Part shown: piece after piece, positions 1 through 8,808 of the stretch | Numbering within the stretch: position 1 is the stretch's first letter | How the letters are laid out: each line of letters begins with the position of its first letter | DNA from: Brachionus plicatilis | Lineage: Eukaryota > Rotifera > Eurotatoria > Ploima > Brachionidae | NCBI GenBank assembly: GCA_010279815.1 | Contig: QEOQ01000707.1 | Span: 787,844 to 798,918, forward strand | Reading direction: 5' to 3' | DNA length: 11,075 nucleotides | Program-made: the position numbers and the translations under genes | Notes under the pieces: model-generated | The model's database searches: none | What the model was told of the DNA's origin: nothing | Seen by the model: the letters and a program-made list of their open reading frames with translations, nothing else

Positions 1-165
1 GTTTTTTGTTTACTTTATGTTTCGAAATTTTCTAAAATAAATTTTTTATTTAAATTGAAAATCTGCCTGAATAATTTCTTTGATACCAGGCTATTTATAC
101 CCTGTTTATACATATTAGACATATAAATATTATTAATATCTAAAGAATTAAAATAAGGATTGGAT
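1..165 (+). repeat. Left arm of a long inverted repeat
   Basis: Positions 1-146 are, base for base, the reverse complement of 2327-2472. Similarity continues with a few mismatches and one indel to about 165. Because identity is already complete at position 1, the arm may extend left of the window, so its true outer end is unknown. Near-perfect arms about 2.2 kb apart, with no similarity in the DNA between them, suggest terminal inverted repeats of a DNA transposon or a foldback element. The arm contains the end of a short open frame (see 15-227). Confidence 0.85.
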
Positions 166-227
166 GCCTGTTGTCCGTTATTTTTTGACTTTTCTAATAA
201 AAAATTCAAGTCATTCGTTATGTCAAG
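15..227 (-). pseudogene. Open-frame tail in left repeat arm, possible transposase remnant
   Basis: On the minus strand a frame is open from about 227 down to a TAA at 15-17, roughly 70 codons with no ATG near its beginning. The last 46 or so residues are repeated almost identically by the right arm (2306-2458, + strand), so both copies end with the same stop. The tail reads ...YKQGINSLVS...NLNKKFILENF. It loosely recalls the C-terminal end of mariner-type transposases (G-I-x-x-L-x-x-R-W ... G-x-Y), but lacks the expected Trp and Gly and is too short to assign. I treat it as an unrecognised coding remnant. Confidence 0.3.
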
Positions 228-300
228 TCATTTACTTGACTTTAGACTTAGTGACTTAGGAACAAGTCTGTTTTTGACTTGACTAGTCGACTATTAGCTT
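181..300. repeat. Cluster of GACTT/AAGTC words in both orientations
   Basis: About ten copies of the word GACTT or its complement AAGTC lie in some 110 bp, including TCAAGTCATT twice (207-216 and 223-232) and a 7-bp stem GTCAAGT/ACTTGAC (222-228 with 234-240). A further CAAGTCATT lies at 385-393. This looks like a degenerate simple or subterminal repeat just inside the left arm; subterminal short repeats are common in DNA transposons. No function is evident. Confidence 0.5.
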
Positions 301-2308
301 AAAAAATCAAACATTTTTCTTATTAAATTTTATTTTGTTTCATAAACTTTTTATTCAATCGCTAGGCTGAAAAGAAGGAACCTGCAAGTCATTACTTAAG
401 GCGTTATCAGGCTTAACAGGTATTTAAAATTTAGGCCATCAATATTTGAAACAATTTTTTAGAAAAAACAAAAAATATTTAAATAAATTTTTAGCAATTT
501 TTTATTTTGATTGATAATTTCTTATCTAAAAAATTTTTTTTAAATGTTAAAAAATGTTTTAAAATTTAATTTTTTCCAAGTGAATAGTCAATATTTGTAT
601 CTTTTTTTTTCAAAACTGAATATTTATTTTATAAATTTATTTTCTCTATTTATACATTTTAAAATGATTTAATAAGTTTCTCTAGACTAATTTTGTTCTA
701 AATAAAAATAATTTAAAACTAAATCGAAAGCATTTTTTTTAATGAAAAATAATTTTATTCGCATCAAACATGCTTTTGCTCATCGTTTCCTCAAAAGTCT
801 CTGAATTTGATATCTTAATCATTATAATTTTTGTAAATAAATAATTATTAAATGTAAATTTTTTTTTTAACTTTTGATTCGAATGATTACTAACTATTTG
901 ATGTGAGAAATTGAATGATTAATGAAGGGCACATTAAAATATCTGGAATGCGCAATGTCATTACTTTGCAATTTTTTCGAAGACTTTTTATTTTTCTTAA
1001 ATGGTAAAATAAAGCTTTGGGTCTGTTAAAATTCATCAAATTTTTTTAGATAATTTTACTTATATTCTAATCAAACTAATAAAAGTCAAATAGTGTTTGT
1101 TTTAACAAAAAAACAAAATAATTTGAACTGGTTACAAAAAAACCAGTTTACCATGGAAAAAAGTTCACTGAAAATCAATTGTTCAGCGAAGATGAGTCTT
1201 AATCAACTTTTCACTTAGCTTAGCTGATGATCAATTGCTTATTAGGGAATATTTAAAAAAAATCTTTTATATGAATTTTTGAAACTGAGTCAATAAAACA
1301 CTAAGCACATAAATTCAAAATTAAAAAGACCATTAATTCATGATATTCAAAACTAATTCAGAAAAAAAATTTTAGATGCATTTTTGATTTTTTATTTATT
1401 TAAATTAAAATTAACAATTAACATTTTCTCATTTCCATAAAGAGAAGTAAAATATACAATAGAAAATTAAAGTTTATCTTAAAAATAAAAAAAAAGTAAA
1501 ATTAAAAACAAATAAAAAGTAGAAAAAGTAGAAAAAGAAAAAGATATTAATTCACTTAGAAGGTTTTGATAAGATTTGAATCTTAAGTTATTCAATCTAA
1601 TATTTTTTTTTCTTTTATTTTATTTTTATTGACCAAAAATCATAATGACCATAAATTTATTGCACAAAAAAGCAATACTCACAGCATCAACCCTTTAATC
1701 AAAATTTTGAAAGTTATATTGTTTCTGATTTTTATATTCAACTAGTTGAGCAATTGTTTAAAAAGAGAAAAAAATTAGATAAATTATCAATTTGGCAATA
1801 GTTTTTAAAATATTAGGGCTCAAAGTTGGAATGAGAGATTTTATTTTAAAAAGTTATTCTATTTTGAAAACAAATATTTATATAAATTAGTTTATTCTAA
1901 ACAAGAAAACTTTTTTTATAAATTTTGAATTTGTTAATAATCCTAATTTTATCTACATTTAAAAGATATATTTGTAAATAACATGAATTATTTAAAATTT
2001 TTAAAATGATATTATTATTTCATTTTGAATTCATTCTATTTTTTAAGGAAAATTAAATTATTATTTTATTTTTTGGTTCAAGCTTCATTTGCAAATTTTA
2101 ATTAAAAAAAAATAAAGTGAATAAAAAAATTGAAATTGTATTTATCTTTATTTATCGTTTATTGAAATTAAAAATACAAAATAGTTTTAAATTAAACAAA
2201 GAAATCGAATTAAACAAAACAATTTTGCTCACCTAATAAAATAGATAATAATTTAAAAATTTAAATATAAAATTATAACCTTTAATTTAGATTATCAAAT
2301 ATTAACAC
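301..2308. other. AT-rich stretch without recognised gene
   Basis: Two kilobases of AT-rich DNA with many homopolymer A and T runs. I find no open frame with protein-like composition on either strand and no RNA gene. The one tidy local structure is a hairpin at 1126-1148 (8-bp stem AACTGGTT/AACCAGTT, 7-base A-rich loop), roughly half-way between the two inverted-repeat arms, followed by CCATGG. The rest appears to be element interior or unconstrained intergenic DNA. Confidence 0.6.
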
Positions 2309-2458
2309 ATCAATCCTAATTTTAACTCTTTAGATATTAATAATATTTATATGTCTAATATGTATAAACAGGGTATAAATAGCCTGGTATCAAAGAAATT
2401 ATTCAGGCAGATTTTCAATTTAAATAAAAAATTTATTTTAGAAAATTTCGAAACATAA
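2306..2458 (+). pseudogene. Open-frame tail in right repeat arm, copy of the left one
   Basis: The + strand frame is open from 2306 (just after a TAA at 2303) to a TAA at 2456-2458, 50 codons. From the codon for Phe at about 2321 onward it encodes the same residues as the minus-strand frame of the left arm; only the first few residues differ (NPNFNS versus NPYFNS). The two tails point outward, away from each other. There is no start codon context or upstream coding region, so it is a fragment at most. Confidence 0.3.
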
Positions 2459-2472
2459 AGTAAACAAAAAAC
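2309..2472 (-). repeat. Right arm of a long inverted repeat
   Basis: This is the partner of the arm at 1-165. Bases 2327-2472 match 1-146 exactly in reverse complement, and 2309-2326 match with mismatches. The exact match runs to base 2472, which pairs with base 1, so the right boundary is set by the window edge rather than observed. No target-site duplication can be judged. Confidence 0.85.
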
Positions 2473-2525
2473 AGTTAAAAGTAAAAAAAATAGAAAGAAT
2501 CATTGTTATTAACTCTGCCCACATG

Positions 2526-2560
2526 GCCGGTCCCAAGCCCGGGTGAAAAAAGAGGAGGGG
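2526..2560 (+). repeat. GGTCCCAAG motif, copy 1
   Basis: First copy of the 35-bp direct repeat, with core CCGGTCCCAAGCCCGG. The flanking CCGG words can pair as a 4-bp stem around an 8-base loop. A purine-only run follows. It is 314 bp from copy 2. The sequences beyond the motif do not match, so this is not a simple tandem duplication of a larger unit. Confidence 0.7.
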
Positions 2561-2809
2561 TGATGATGACGCAGGCGCATAGAGGCCGGGATGAGGAGGC
2601 TTGCAAGCTAGAGCTGATGATAGTCTGTTGGGTCCAAAAAGCCTTAGTGAAAAAAGTAAAGTGTCTTTAGTTTGGATAAGCTTGTATCCAGATATAGATA
2701 CGCTTGGTTTGTGGTTCCAAGCTAGTCTAAATAGTTGCCGAGTTCGCAGCCATTAAGTGCTCGGATGAGTGGCGCTGTTTATGATGAACGTCCCATATGT
2801 AACTTTGGC

Positions 2810-2838
2810 TGCTGACTGTTGAGTTGCAATCATACCGT
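2810..2838 (+). repeat. 29-bp inverted repeat, left copy
   Basis: This is the exact reverse complement of 3240-3268, and the match ends sharply on both sides. It lies inside the GC-rich island, while its partner lies 400 bp downstream in a separate block. The sharp ends suggest a shared repeat family or an inversion event rather than chance. Confidence 0.85.
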
Positions 2839-2839
2839 T

Positions 2840-2874
2840 GCCGGTCCCAAGTCCGGATGAAAAAATGAGAGGGG
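2840..2874 (+). repeat. GGTCCCAAG motif, copy 2
   Basis: Second copy, with core CCGGTCCCAAGTCCGG and the same CCGG/CCGG pairing potential. It differs from copy 1 at five positions. It sits two bases after the left arm of the 29-bp inverted repeat at 2810-2838. Confidence 0.7.
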
Positions 2875-3138
2875 AAGGACTAACAGTGTGACTTGACAGA
2901 TAAACACACGAGAAAAAGTTTATTAAATATTTATTTTGAAAAAAAAAAGATTCGTCTCAGACTCTTTTATTGCATATACAATTTGAATTTTTATCTTTAA
3001 TAATTTATTAAAAATTAATAATGTTAATTTAGTAGTATTTTGATGTATCTAAAAAGAACTTCTTGAACCCATTTAATTTAGATAGATATTATTCTAATTA
3101 ATTTTTGAAAGTTAAAATAATGGAGCAATAGCATCAGG

Positions 3139-3273
3139 ATGATAGCGGAAAAAAGACAGTGCTTTAAGACAAAGCTCAGTTTCGGCAAACAAACAATCAA
3201 ACAACTGTTGAGCAAATATTTGCCCAAGTTCGACCAGTTACGGTATGATTGCAACTCAACAGTCAGCAAATAA
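3139..3273 (+). other. Short open frame of coding-like composition, unrecognised
   Basis: An ATG at 3139 opens a 44-codon frame ending in TAA at 3271-3273. The DNA from about 3112 to 3270 is less AT-rich than its surroundings, and the peptide is lysine- and leucine-rich (KQTIKQLLSKYLPKF in the middle). I do not recognise it. The opposite strand is also open across the same bases, and the last 29 bp are a repeat, so this is as likely to be a mobile-element fragment as a gene or exon. Confidence 0.2.
3240..3268 (-). repeat. 29-bp inverted repeat, right copy
   Basis: Partner of 2810-2838, with 29 of 29 bases matching in reverse complement. It occupies the last part of the small open frame at 3139-3273. 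Between the two copies lies the second GGTCCCAAG motif and about 230 bp of AT-rich DNA. Confidence 0.85.
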
Positions 3274-3541
3274 TTGTTTAAGTATTCAAAAATCGAATAA
3301 TAATCAATTATTTTCTTATTTAGCTTCTATTTTACATAATCCAACTTATTAAAATCAAATATTTTATTCTCATTTAAACAAAAGCTAACAAAATTCTGAC
3401 AAAAAATTGAATAGCATTTACTTAGTCTAAATTTTTGAAAAATCTATCTAATTTTTATTCATTCTTAATTGTTAAAATTTTTACTTTAAAAAAATAAAGA
3501 TTAAAAAATTTGAAGGGCACACATTCAATTCCTAGACTAAG

Positions 3542-6520
3542 ATGACTTCTAATTATGATGATGTAATAATACTCGAAGATGACGACGACGAAAACATAAT
3601 AGAAACCGAAATATCTGTAAATGCTTTGAACAAAATAATCAAGAGTGATACTAATGGTTCCAAGCGTTTCAAGGACGACAAATCTGACGAGGAACCAAAC
3701 GAAACAAAAGCTATTCAGGAGCTAACTGACTCAACAAATGAAGACTCGAACTATGGCAAAAAAGCCAAAGTTTCGAATAAAACCAGCAAAAAAATGAAAT
3801 TGGATGTTGATACAAAATCAACTTGGAATGATCTAGAGGACAAATACGATTTTGCCAGTGCCGATTTGGAAATGGCTGCCACTGCCTCAAGGCTACCTTT
3901 TGAAAAAATCACTTTGGAGGAAGCACAATTTTTCCAAGACCTAATTGATGAAGAAAACAAAAATCATATTAAAAATTATAAATTATTTTTGTATATTAGA
4001 AACAAAATTGTGAGAAAAATTAAAATTTAAAAATTTTTTACTCAAAATAAAATGCCTGTTTTAATTTAAGCTTCAAATGTGGGTTGATAATCCAAAGGTT
4101 CAATTAGTAATAGAAGATGTTCTCAATAAAATTGACGCACCGCTGGCAAAAAGTTTTATTTTTATTTTTTCAAATAAAAATTGTTATTTTTTTTTTAAAA
4201 GATGAAAACATATTGATTTTAAGAATATTTAAGTACTTGGAACGCTACAATTATATAAATTTTGGCGTATTTAAGCGTATTACACCATTGACTTGTATTA
4301 ATTTAAATTTTTTAATTTTTATTCTAATTTAAATTTTTTCTTTTAGCTATGCCTCTGGCCAAGGTGATTGTAATTGGCGCTGGAATAGCAGGTCTTACGG
4401 CTGCCAGACAGCTGAGAGAATTCGGATTCAGGGTCATTCTTTACGAAGCAAGGGTACTGAGTGAAAAAAATTTTTTTTTTTTAAATTTTATTCAAAAATA
4501 TTTAAGGATCGAATTGGAGGCCGGATAGCAACATTTAGAAAGGGACAATATGTGGCTGATATGGGAGCTATGGTTGTTACTGGTCTCGGTGGCAATCCAC
4601 TTTCTATTTTAAGCAAACAAATCTCTTTAGATTTGGTAAAAGTAAAGCAAAAGTGCCCATTGTATGACACCAATGGTCGAATGGTAGTGTTTTATTTTTT
4701 TGTTTAGTTTTAATTTTTTATAAAAAATTGTCAGATTCAAAAAGACAGAGATGAAATAATTGAAAAAGAGTTTAATAAACTACTTGAGGCAACTTCTTAT
4801 CTAACTCACAATTTGGATTTTGACTGTAAAATAGACAATAAGCCGATAGCCCTTGGCGATGCTCTTGAACTATTGATTAAGTGAGATTTTTTTTTTATTT
4901 TGATAGAGCTATTTTTTTGTGATTTAGGCTACAAGAAAAATTTGTCAAAAAAAAACAAATTGAGCACTATGCCAAATTATTGAACGAACAAGACAAATTC
5001 AAACAAATGTCCGATAGAGTAAATTAACTTTTTTCAAAGACAGAAAATTTAAAAAAATAATTTTAAATTAAATGCATTTTTAGTTATTCGAAATTAAGAA
5101 TGAAATAAAAGTATTGTCACACAAGCTGGAAACATTGGAGAGCCAAAAAATCAAAGGTGATTGTGTGCACGAATTTGAGATTTTATGTGCCAAGAGAGAG
5201 CTAAAACTTAAATGCCAAGTAAAGAATAAAAGAAATTTAAAATTTAAAATTTTTTTTTTATTTTAAACAGAAATTTAATGATGTCACAGTATGCTTGGAA
5301 GAAATGCAAAAAAAAATGACAATTGCCGAAGAAAATCAGCCTTGGTATTCAGATTAAAAAACAAGCATTAATTTAAATTAATAATTAATTAAAAGTGGAG
5401 TTTATCTAAACATAGCGGACCGTCAAGTTTTAGACTGGCACTTTGCTAATTTGGAATTTGCAAACGCAACGCCTCTATCCAAACTGTCCTTGAAGCATTG
5501 GGATCAAGATGATGAATTTGAATTCACCGGTCCGCATATGACAGGTTAAAAAAATAAAAATTAAAAAAAAAAATATAATAAATATTTATTAGAGAAATAT
5601 AGAAAATATTTATTAAAAAAATGTAAAAAATATTTTCTACTTTTTTATTAATGTTATTTCAAGTGCGAAATGGTTATTCATGTTTGCCAATAGCTCTTAG
5701 CGAAGGTCTAGATATTCGGCTTTCAGCGGCAGCCAAGTGCATCAAATACACTCAATCGGGAGTTGAGGTCGAAGTAGAGTCAACAAAACCATGCGCAGCA
5801 TTGAACATACAAACAGTCAAGAATGAAGTGGAGCAAGCCGATGCCGTCTTGGTAACAATTCCATTGGGATGTTTGAAAGAAAAAATACCAAGTTTGTTTG
5901 AGCCAGCTCTGCCCAAATGGAAATCGGACGCAATCGACCGTCTTGGCTTTGGAAATTTGAACAAAATAATTCTCTGCTTTGACAAGATATTTTGGGACCC
6001 GCATCTAAATCTATTTGGTCAGGTGCCGCTGATGACCAAGAGCAGGGGCGAATCTTTTTTATTTTGGAATTTGTACAAAGCGCCCGTGCTTTTGTCTCTG
6101 GTAGCAGGTGAATCGGCTTCTCTTATGGAAAATGTAAGTGACGATATAGTTATTTCCAGGTGCATTGCGGTGCTTCGAGCGATATTTGGCAACAATCAAG
6201 TTCCCCAAGTAATTTTAATTAATCTTAAAAAATTTATTCTAAAATTGGTTAAGCCCCGAGAAGCAGTGGTCACTCGATGGAAGTCGGATCCGTGGTCCAG
6301 AGGCTCATATTCTTTTGTGTCAGTAGATTCATCCGGAAGTGACTACGACATTTTAGCTGAAGCCATAACGCCCAAAAATTGTGCTGTGCCAAGAGTGTTT
6401 TTTGCAGGCGAGCACACTACTAGAAATTATCCGGCCACGGTGCATGGTGCTCTGTTGAGTGGACTTAGAGAATCGACAAAGATTTCCAACGCCTTCATCG
6501 GCGGCCTTTCTTGTCCTTAA
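3542..6520 (+). CDS. KDM1A: Lysine-specific histone demethylase 1 (LSD1/KDM1A), 12 exons
   Basis: FAD-dependent amine oxidase that removes mono- and dimethyl groups from histone H3 lysine in the nucleus, usually with a CoREST partner. Exons: 3542-4009, 4071-4152, 4202-4294, 4347-4453, 4507-4683, 4735-4880, 4928-5018, 5084-5218, 5271-5344, 5396-5544, 5664-6208, 6254-6520; all phases agree, giving 777 aa (vertebrate form about 850). An acidic N-terminus with a basic KKAKV...KKMK patch (73-86) precedes a SWIRM domain (about 112-213) and the FAD motif GAGIAG (225-230) with E248. A tower insert follows at about 355-458, which separates LSD1 from LSD2. HWDQDD is at 492-497 and GFGNLNK ends at K608 (human K661). 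W722, W727, Y732 and GEH (E766) are also kept. An in-frame TAG at 3533 supports the start. Confidence 0.95.
6209..6253 (+). other. KDM1A: 45-nt stop-free in-frame intron of KDM1A
   Basis: Between Gln689 and Pro690 of the spliced protein lies GTAATT...TTAAG, 45 nt long, phase 0 and free of stops. Read through, it would add 15 hydrophobic and basic residues (VILIN...KLVK) and give a 792-aa protein. It is called an intron because it has GT and AG ends, is AT-rich unlike the exon around it, and because the family sequence runs straight from VPQ to P-K/R-E here. Retention would be silent for frame. Confidence 0.8.
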
Positions 6521-6618
6521 AGAGTCTTTTCTATTTTTATACCAACATTTGTCTAGATTAACATATTTTGTTTGCAAAAAATTTATTTCTCAAAAATTTG
6601 TATATATTTTAAAAATCT

Positions 6619-6685
6619 AATAAAGCAGTAATATTGTTTTAAAATTTATTTTTCTTCATTAAACAAACACATTTGATTTAATAAA
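6619..6685 (+). terminator. Poly(A) signals downstream of KDM1A
   Basis: Canonical AATAAA occurs at 6619-6624, about 100 nt after the KDM1A stop, and again at 6680-6685. Both are in the right place to end the transcript. AATAAA is common by chance in such AT-rich DNA, so the first is simply the most likely site. Confidence 0.5.
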
Positions 6686-7255
6686 GAATTTTTTTTTGAT
6701 TTTCTATTTAATATGAGAGCAATTCTTATTTATTTATCCGCATGATAAGATGTCTTTGTTAAAGTTCCAGTACCCTAACCCTAAGATTAAATTTAGAAAA
6801 TAAATAATTATTGATACCGTGGTATACTAGCTTTATTACATTTTTTATTACATCTTTTACAAATCCCAAAATTAACGCTAATGTGGCTGAAAGGGAGAAT
6901 TAATATTCATTCCAAACAGCCAGGGAATTTTCCCAAATTATTTTTTAAATAAATAAAATAAATATACTAGCTTTAATTTTAAAAAGTAAATTAAAAAAAA
7001 TAACGATGTTAAAATAAATATTTAATTTTTATTACTTTAATATTTTAGTATTTTATATTTTATTAAATAAATTTTAAAAAAAAAGAAAATTTAAAAGAAA
7101 CTTGTGTGGTCACCGTATGCCGAGACTTTGATTAAATGCAAATTGAATTGTACAAAAGTAAAATATAATTTAAGAAGCAAAATAAAATAATTTTGAAATT
7201 AATAATTAAAAATTTGAAATTTTGTGATCTAATTTAATTTAAAAATCGTGATCTA
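6686..7255. other. Intergenic AT-rich stretch
   Basis: I see no gene here. It holds two abutting telomere-like units, CCCTAACCCTAA (6773-6784), a near-palindrome GATACCGTGGTATAC (6812-6826) and the word TATACTAGCTTTA twice (6823 and 6963). A somewhat less AT-rich patch near 6880-6935 contains GGGAATTTTCCC. The word GTGATCTA occurs at 7224 and 7248, shortly before the foldback element that contains it again, which may mean older copies of the same repeat. Confidence 0.5.
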
Positions 7256-7656
7256 TTTTTTTTCAATTTTCTTATTTTGTTCATAAAATTTACAATAAAA
7301 AATTTTATCATAAAAAATGTGATCTAAAGTTCATGAAATTGACAAGACCCAATAAATTATTAAATAACTTTGATGATGAAACAATATGAAATAAAATATG
7401 CTTCACTAAATTCAACAATAAAAATTAATTTTTTAATTATTACACTCTTTGATCTATTATAATTGGATTTTTATTTTGCAATTTTTAAATTTGTTTTATT
7501 TAAATTTTAAAATTCTGTCATCGCTACTTGAATAATTTTGAATGAGTTGGAATTGTAAAATTTATCTTGTAAATTTTATGAACTTTAGATCACATTTTTT
7601 ATGATAAAATTTTTTATTATAAATTTTATGAACAAAATAAGAAAATTAAAAAAAAA
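7256..7656. repeat. 401-bp foldback (MITE-like) repeat
   Basis: Arms 7256-7346 and 7566-7656 are 91 bp each and pair without gaps, with 4 mismatches, around a 219-bp non-repeated centre. No open frame lies inside. The structure fits a foldback or miniature inverted-repeat element. Target duplications are not evident, because the flanks are low-complexity A/T. The high arm identity suggests either recent insertion or ongoing gene conversion. Confidence 0.7.
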
Positions 7657-8760
7657 TAAAACTTACATTTTTAGAGTGATTTATTTTTAAATTAATTGAA
7701 AATTAAGTAAATCGAATAATTTAATTTTCAATTCTAAATTAACGAAATTTGAGTAAAAATAATCAATTTATTGCCAAATAATTCTTTAAATTTTTACTTT
7801 AAACTGGACTGTTAAATGAATTATTTTTTGTTTCACCTTTTAAAACTTACAGAAAAAAATGCAGCACAAAATCGTTTTTTTTTGTTAAAAATTTAAATTT
7901 TGTATGAAAATTCTCAATGCACAAATTTGGAATGTATGATACTTAAATAAGTATTATCTTCTTTTGAAATAGTTAATAAAATTTTTAATAAAAATAGTTA
8001 AAAAGAGAGATTATTTAAAAAAAATTGTTAATAATTGTCTTTTTATAAAAACCTTTTTATTTTGATTCTTTTAAATTTTTGTTTTTATATTTCGTCGACT
8101 CAAATGAAGGCTGAACTCTAGAGCCATTAGACCACTACTTTAAATAATTCAAAAAAATTAAAAATTAAGCACAAAATATTTAATATTCAAATAAAAAGTT
8201 ATCTCCATCTCTTCATCTTATCTATCAACTATTACTAAGGCTTCAGCCTAAATTTGAAAATTTCTGGGTTTTAGGCCAAAATAACTCTCGACATCCAACT
8301 TGAACTTGATTATTAAAATTTTTTTCTCTCCGAAAGTCAGCCATTGAGTGGAAAAGAAAGATAAGATAAGAACTAAATGTTGAGTCTTTTCTAACTTCAT
8401 TTTTTCCATGGTTCTATGTATGTTCTTCAGACCAGCTTACTTTTAGCCAAAAAGTTTCAATCAATTAAAATACAAATTCCTTCAAAAGCTTAAAATATTT
8501 CAAAAAATTAATATTTTTAATAAATTGATTAAAAAAATTGACCTCAAGATTTTAAAAAATTTTTAGACTGAATTTATTTTAAAATTTTATTTTTCAAAAA
8601 ATTTCCATGTCCCTTCAATTTGTTCATTTGAATTTGATATCGATAAATAACACAAACATTTTTGTCCCAGCTGATATTTTGGTCTATCTTATCAACTTAA
8701 AATAGGCGCATCTCGTGACTTTTAATTGTTAACTTAACTGTGTCTTAATACTTGCTAAAA
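7657..8760. other. Intergenic stretch upstream of PLBD2-like gene
   Basis: No coding region is recognised. From about 8090 to 8470 the DNA is visibly less AT-rich and may be an old repeat or regulatory DNA. It includes a tRNA A-box-like word on the minus strand (8124-8137), the hairpin GGCTTCAGCC (8229-8238) and GCCTAAA/TTTAGGC (8236-8242 with 8270-8276). Several GATAAG/CTTATC words occur (around 8217, 8361 and 8687). None of these is strong enough to call a defined feature. Confidence 0.45.
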
Positions 8761-8762
8761 AA

Positions 8763-8787
8763 TATAAATAAGTCAAGAACTTGACTT
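8763..8787 (+). promoter_or_regulatory. TATA-like box joined to a perfect palindrome
   Basis: TATAAATA at 8763-8770 lies 39 bp before the PLBD2-like ATG and abuts the palindrome AAGTCAAG-AA-CTTGACTT (8770-8787, 8-bp perfect arms). If the TATA box is real, transcription would begin near 8795 and the 5' UTR would be only about a dozen bases. The palindrome would then lie in the core promoter, where it could bind a dimeric factor. TATA words are frequent in such AT-rich DNA, so the palindrome is the stronger part of this call. Confidence 0.4.
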
Positions 8788-8808
8788 AAAAAATTAAAAA
8801 TTAAAAAA

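Larger units (their letters stand above)
1..2472. mobile_element. Putative non-autonomous inverted-repeat element
   Basis: The stretch between the two arms could be one mobile element of at least 2.47 kb. Its interior is very AT-rich and holds no open frame long enough to be a transposase, so if it is an element it is non-autonomous or decayed. Two alternatives remain. The arms may be two independent insertions of one family in opposite orientation, or they may be the inner ends of a larger structure extending left. I favour a mobile origin because of the near-identity, but the boundaries are uncertain. Confidence 0.4.
2510..2905 (+). mobile_element. GC-rich island, probable retroelement remnant
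   Basis: Base composition jumps abruptly from A/T runs to a GC-rich block at about 2518, then returns to AT-rich near 2905. The block contains a 35-bp motif twice in direct orientation (2526-2560 and 2840-2874; 30 of 35 bases identical), beginning GCCGGTCCCAAG and continuing into a purine-rich GAAAAAA...GAGGGG run. From memory, a GGTCCCAAGCCCGG-type motif recurs in untranslated regions of some animal non-LTR retrotransposons, but I cannot name the clade. No reverse-transcriptase frame is present, so this would be a truncated copy. The orientation is inferred from that motif only. Confidence 0.45.

Noticed and set aside
2608..2650. CTGATGA word in the GC-rich island (and another near 1224) as a hammerhead ribozyme core
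   Set aside because: No matching stem II followed by GAAA, and no closing stem III, can be built around either copy.
3528..3541. TTCCTAG just before the KDM1A ATG as a trans-splice or 5' UTR intron acceptor
   Set aside because: Plausible, but the sequence alone cannot separate it from chance, and the second gene has no such acceptor near its ATG.
4117..4332. Separate 71-codon + strand gene
   Set aside because: It is KDM1A exon 3 plus parts of its flanking introns read through in frame; only 4202-4294 is coding.
5752..6004. Minus-strand open frames opposite KDM1A exon 11 (and similar ones at 3751-3960, 4488-4673, 6353-6577)
   Set aside because: They lie antisense to well-supported exons and have no recognisable protein character.
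6773..6784. CCCTAACCCTAA as an interstitial telomere tract
   Set aside because: Only two units; expected by chance often enough, and not flanked by degenerate units.
8217..8692. Cluster of GATAAG/CTTATC words as GATA-factor sites for a gut or lysosomal gene
   Set aside because: The word is expected frequently in DNA this AT-rich, and spacing and orientation show no order.
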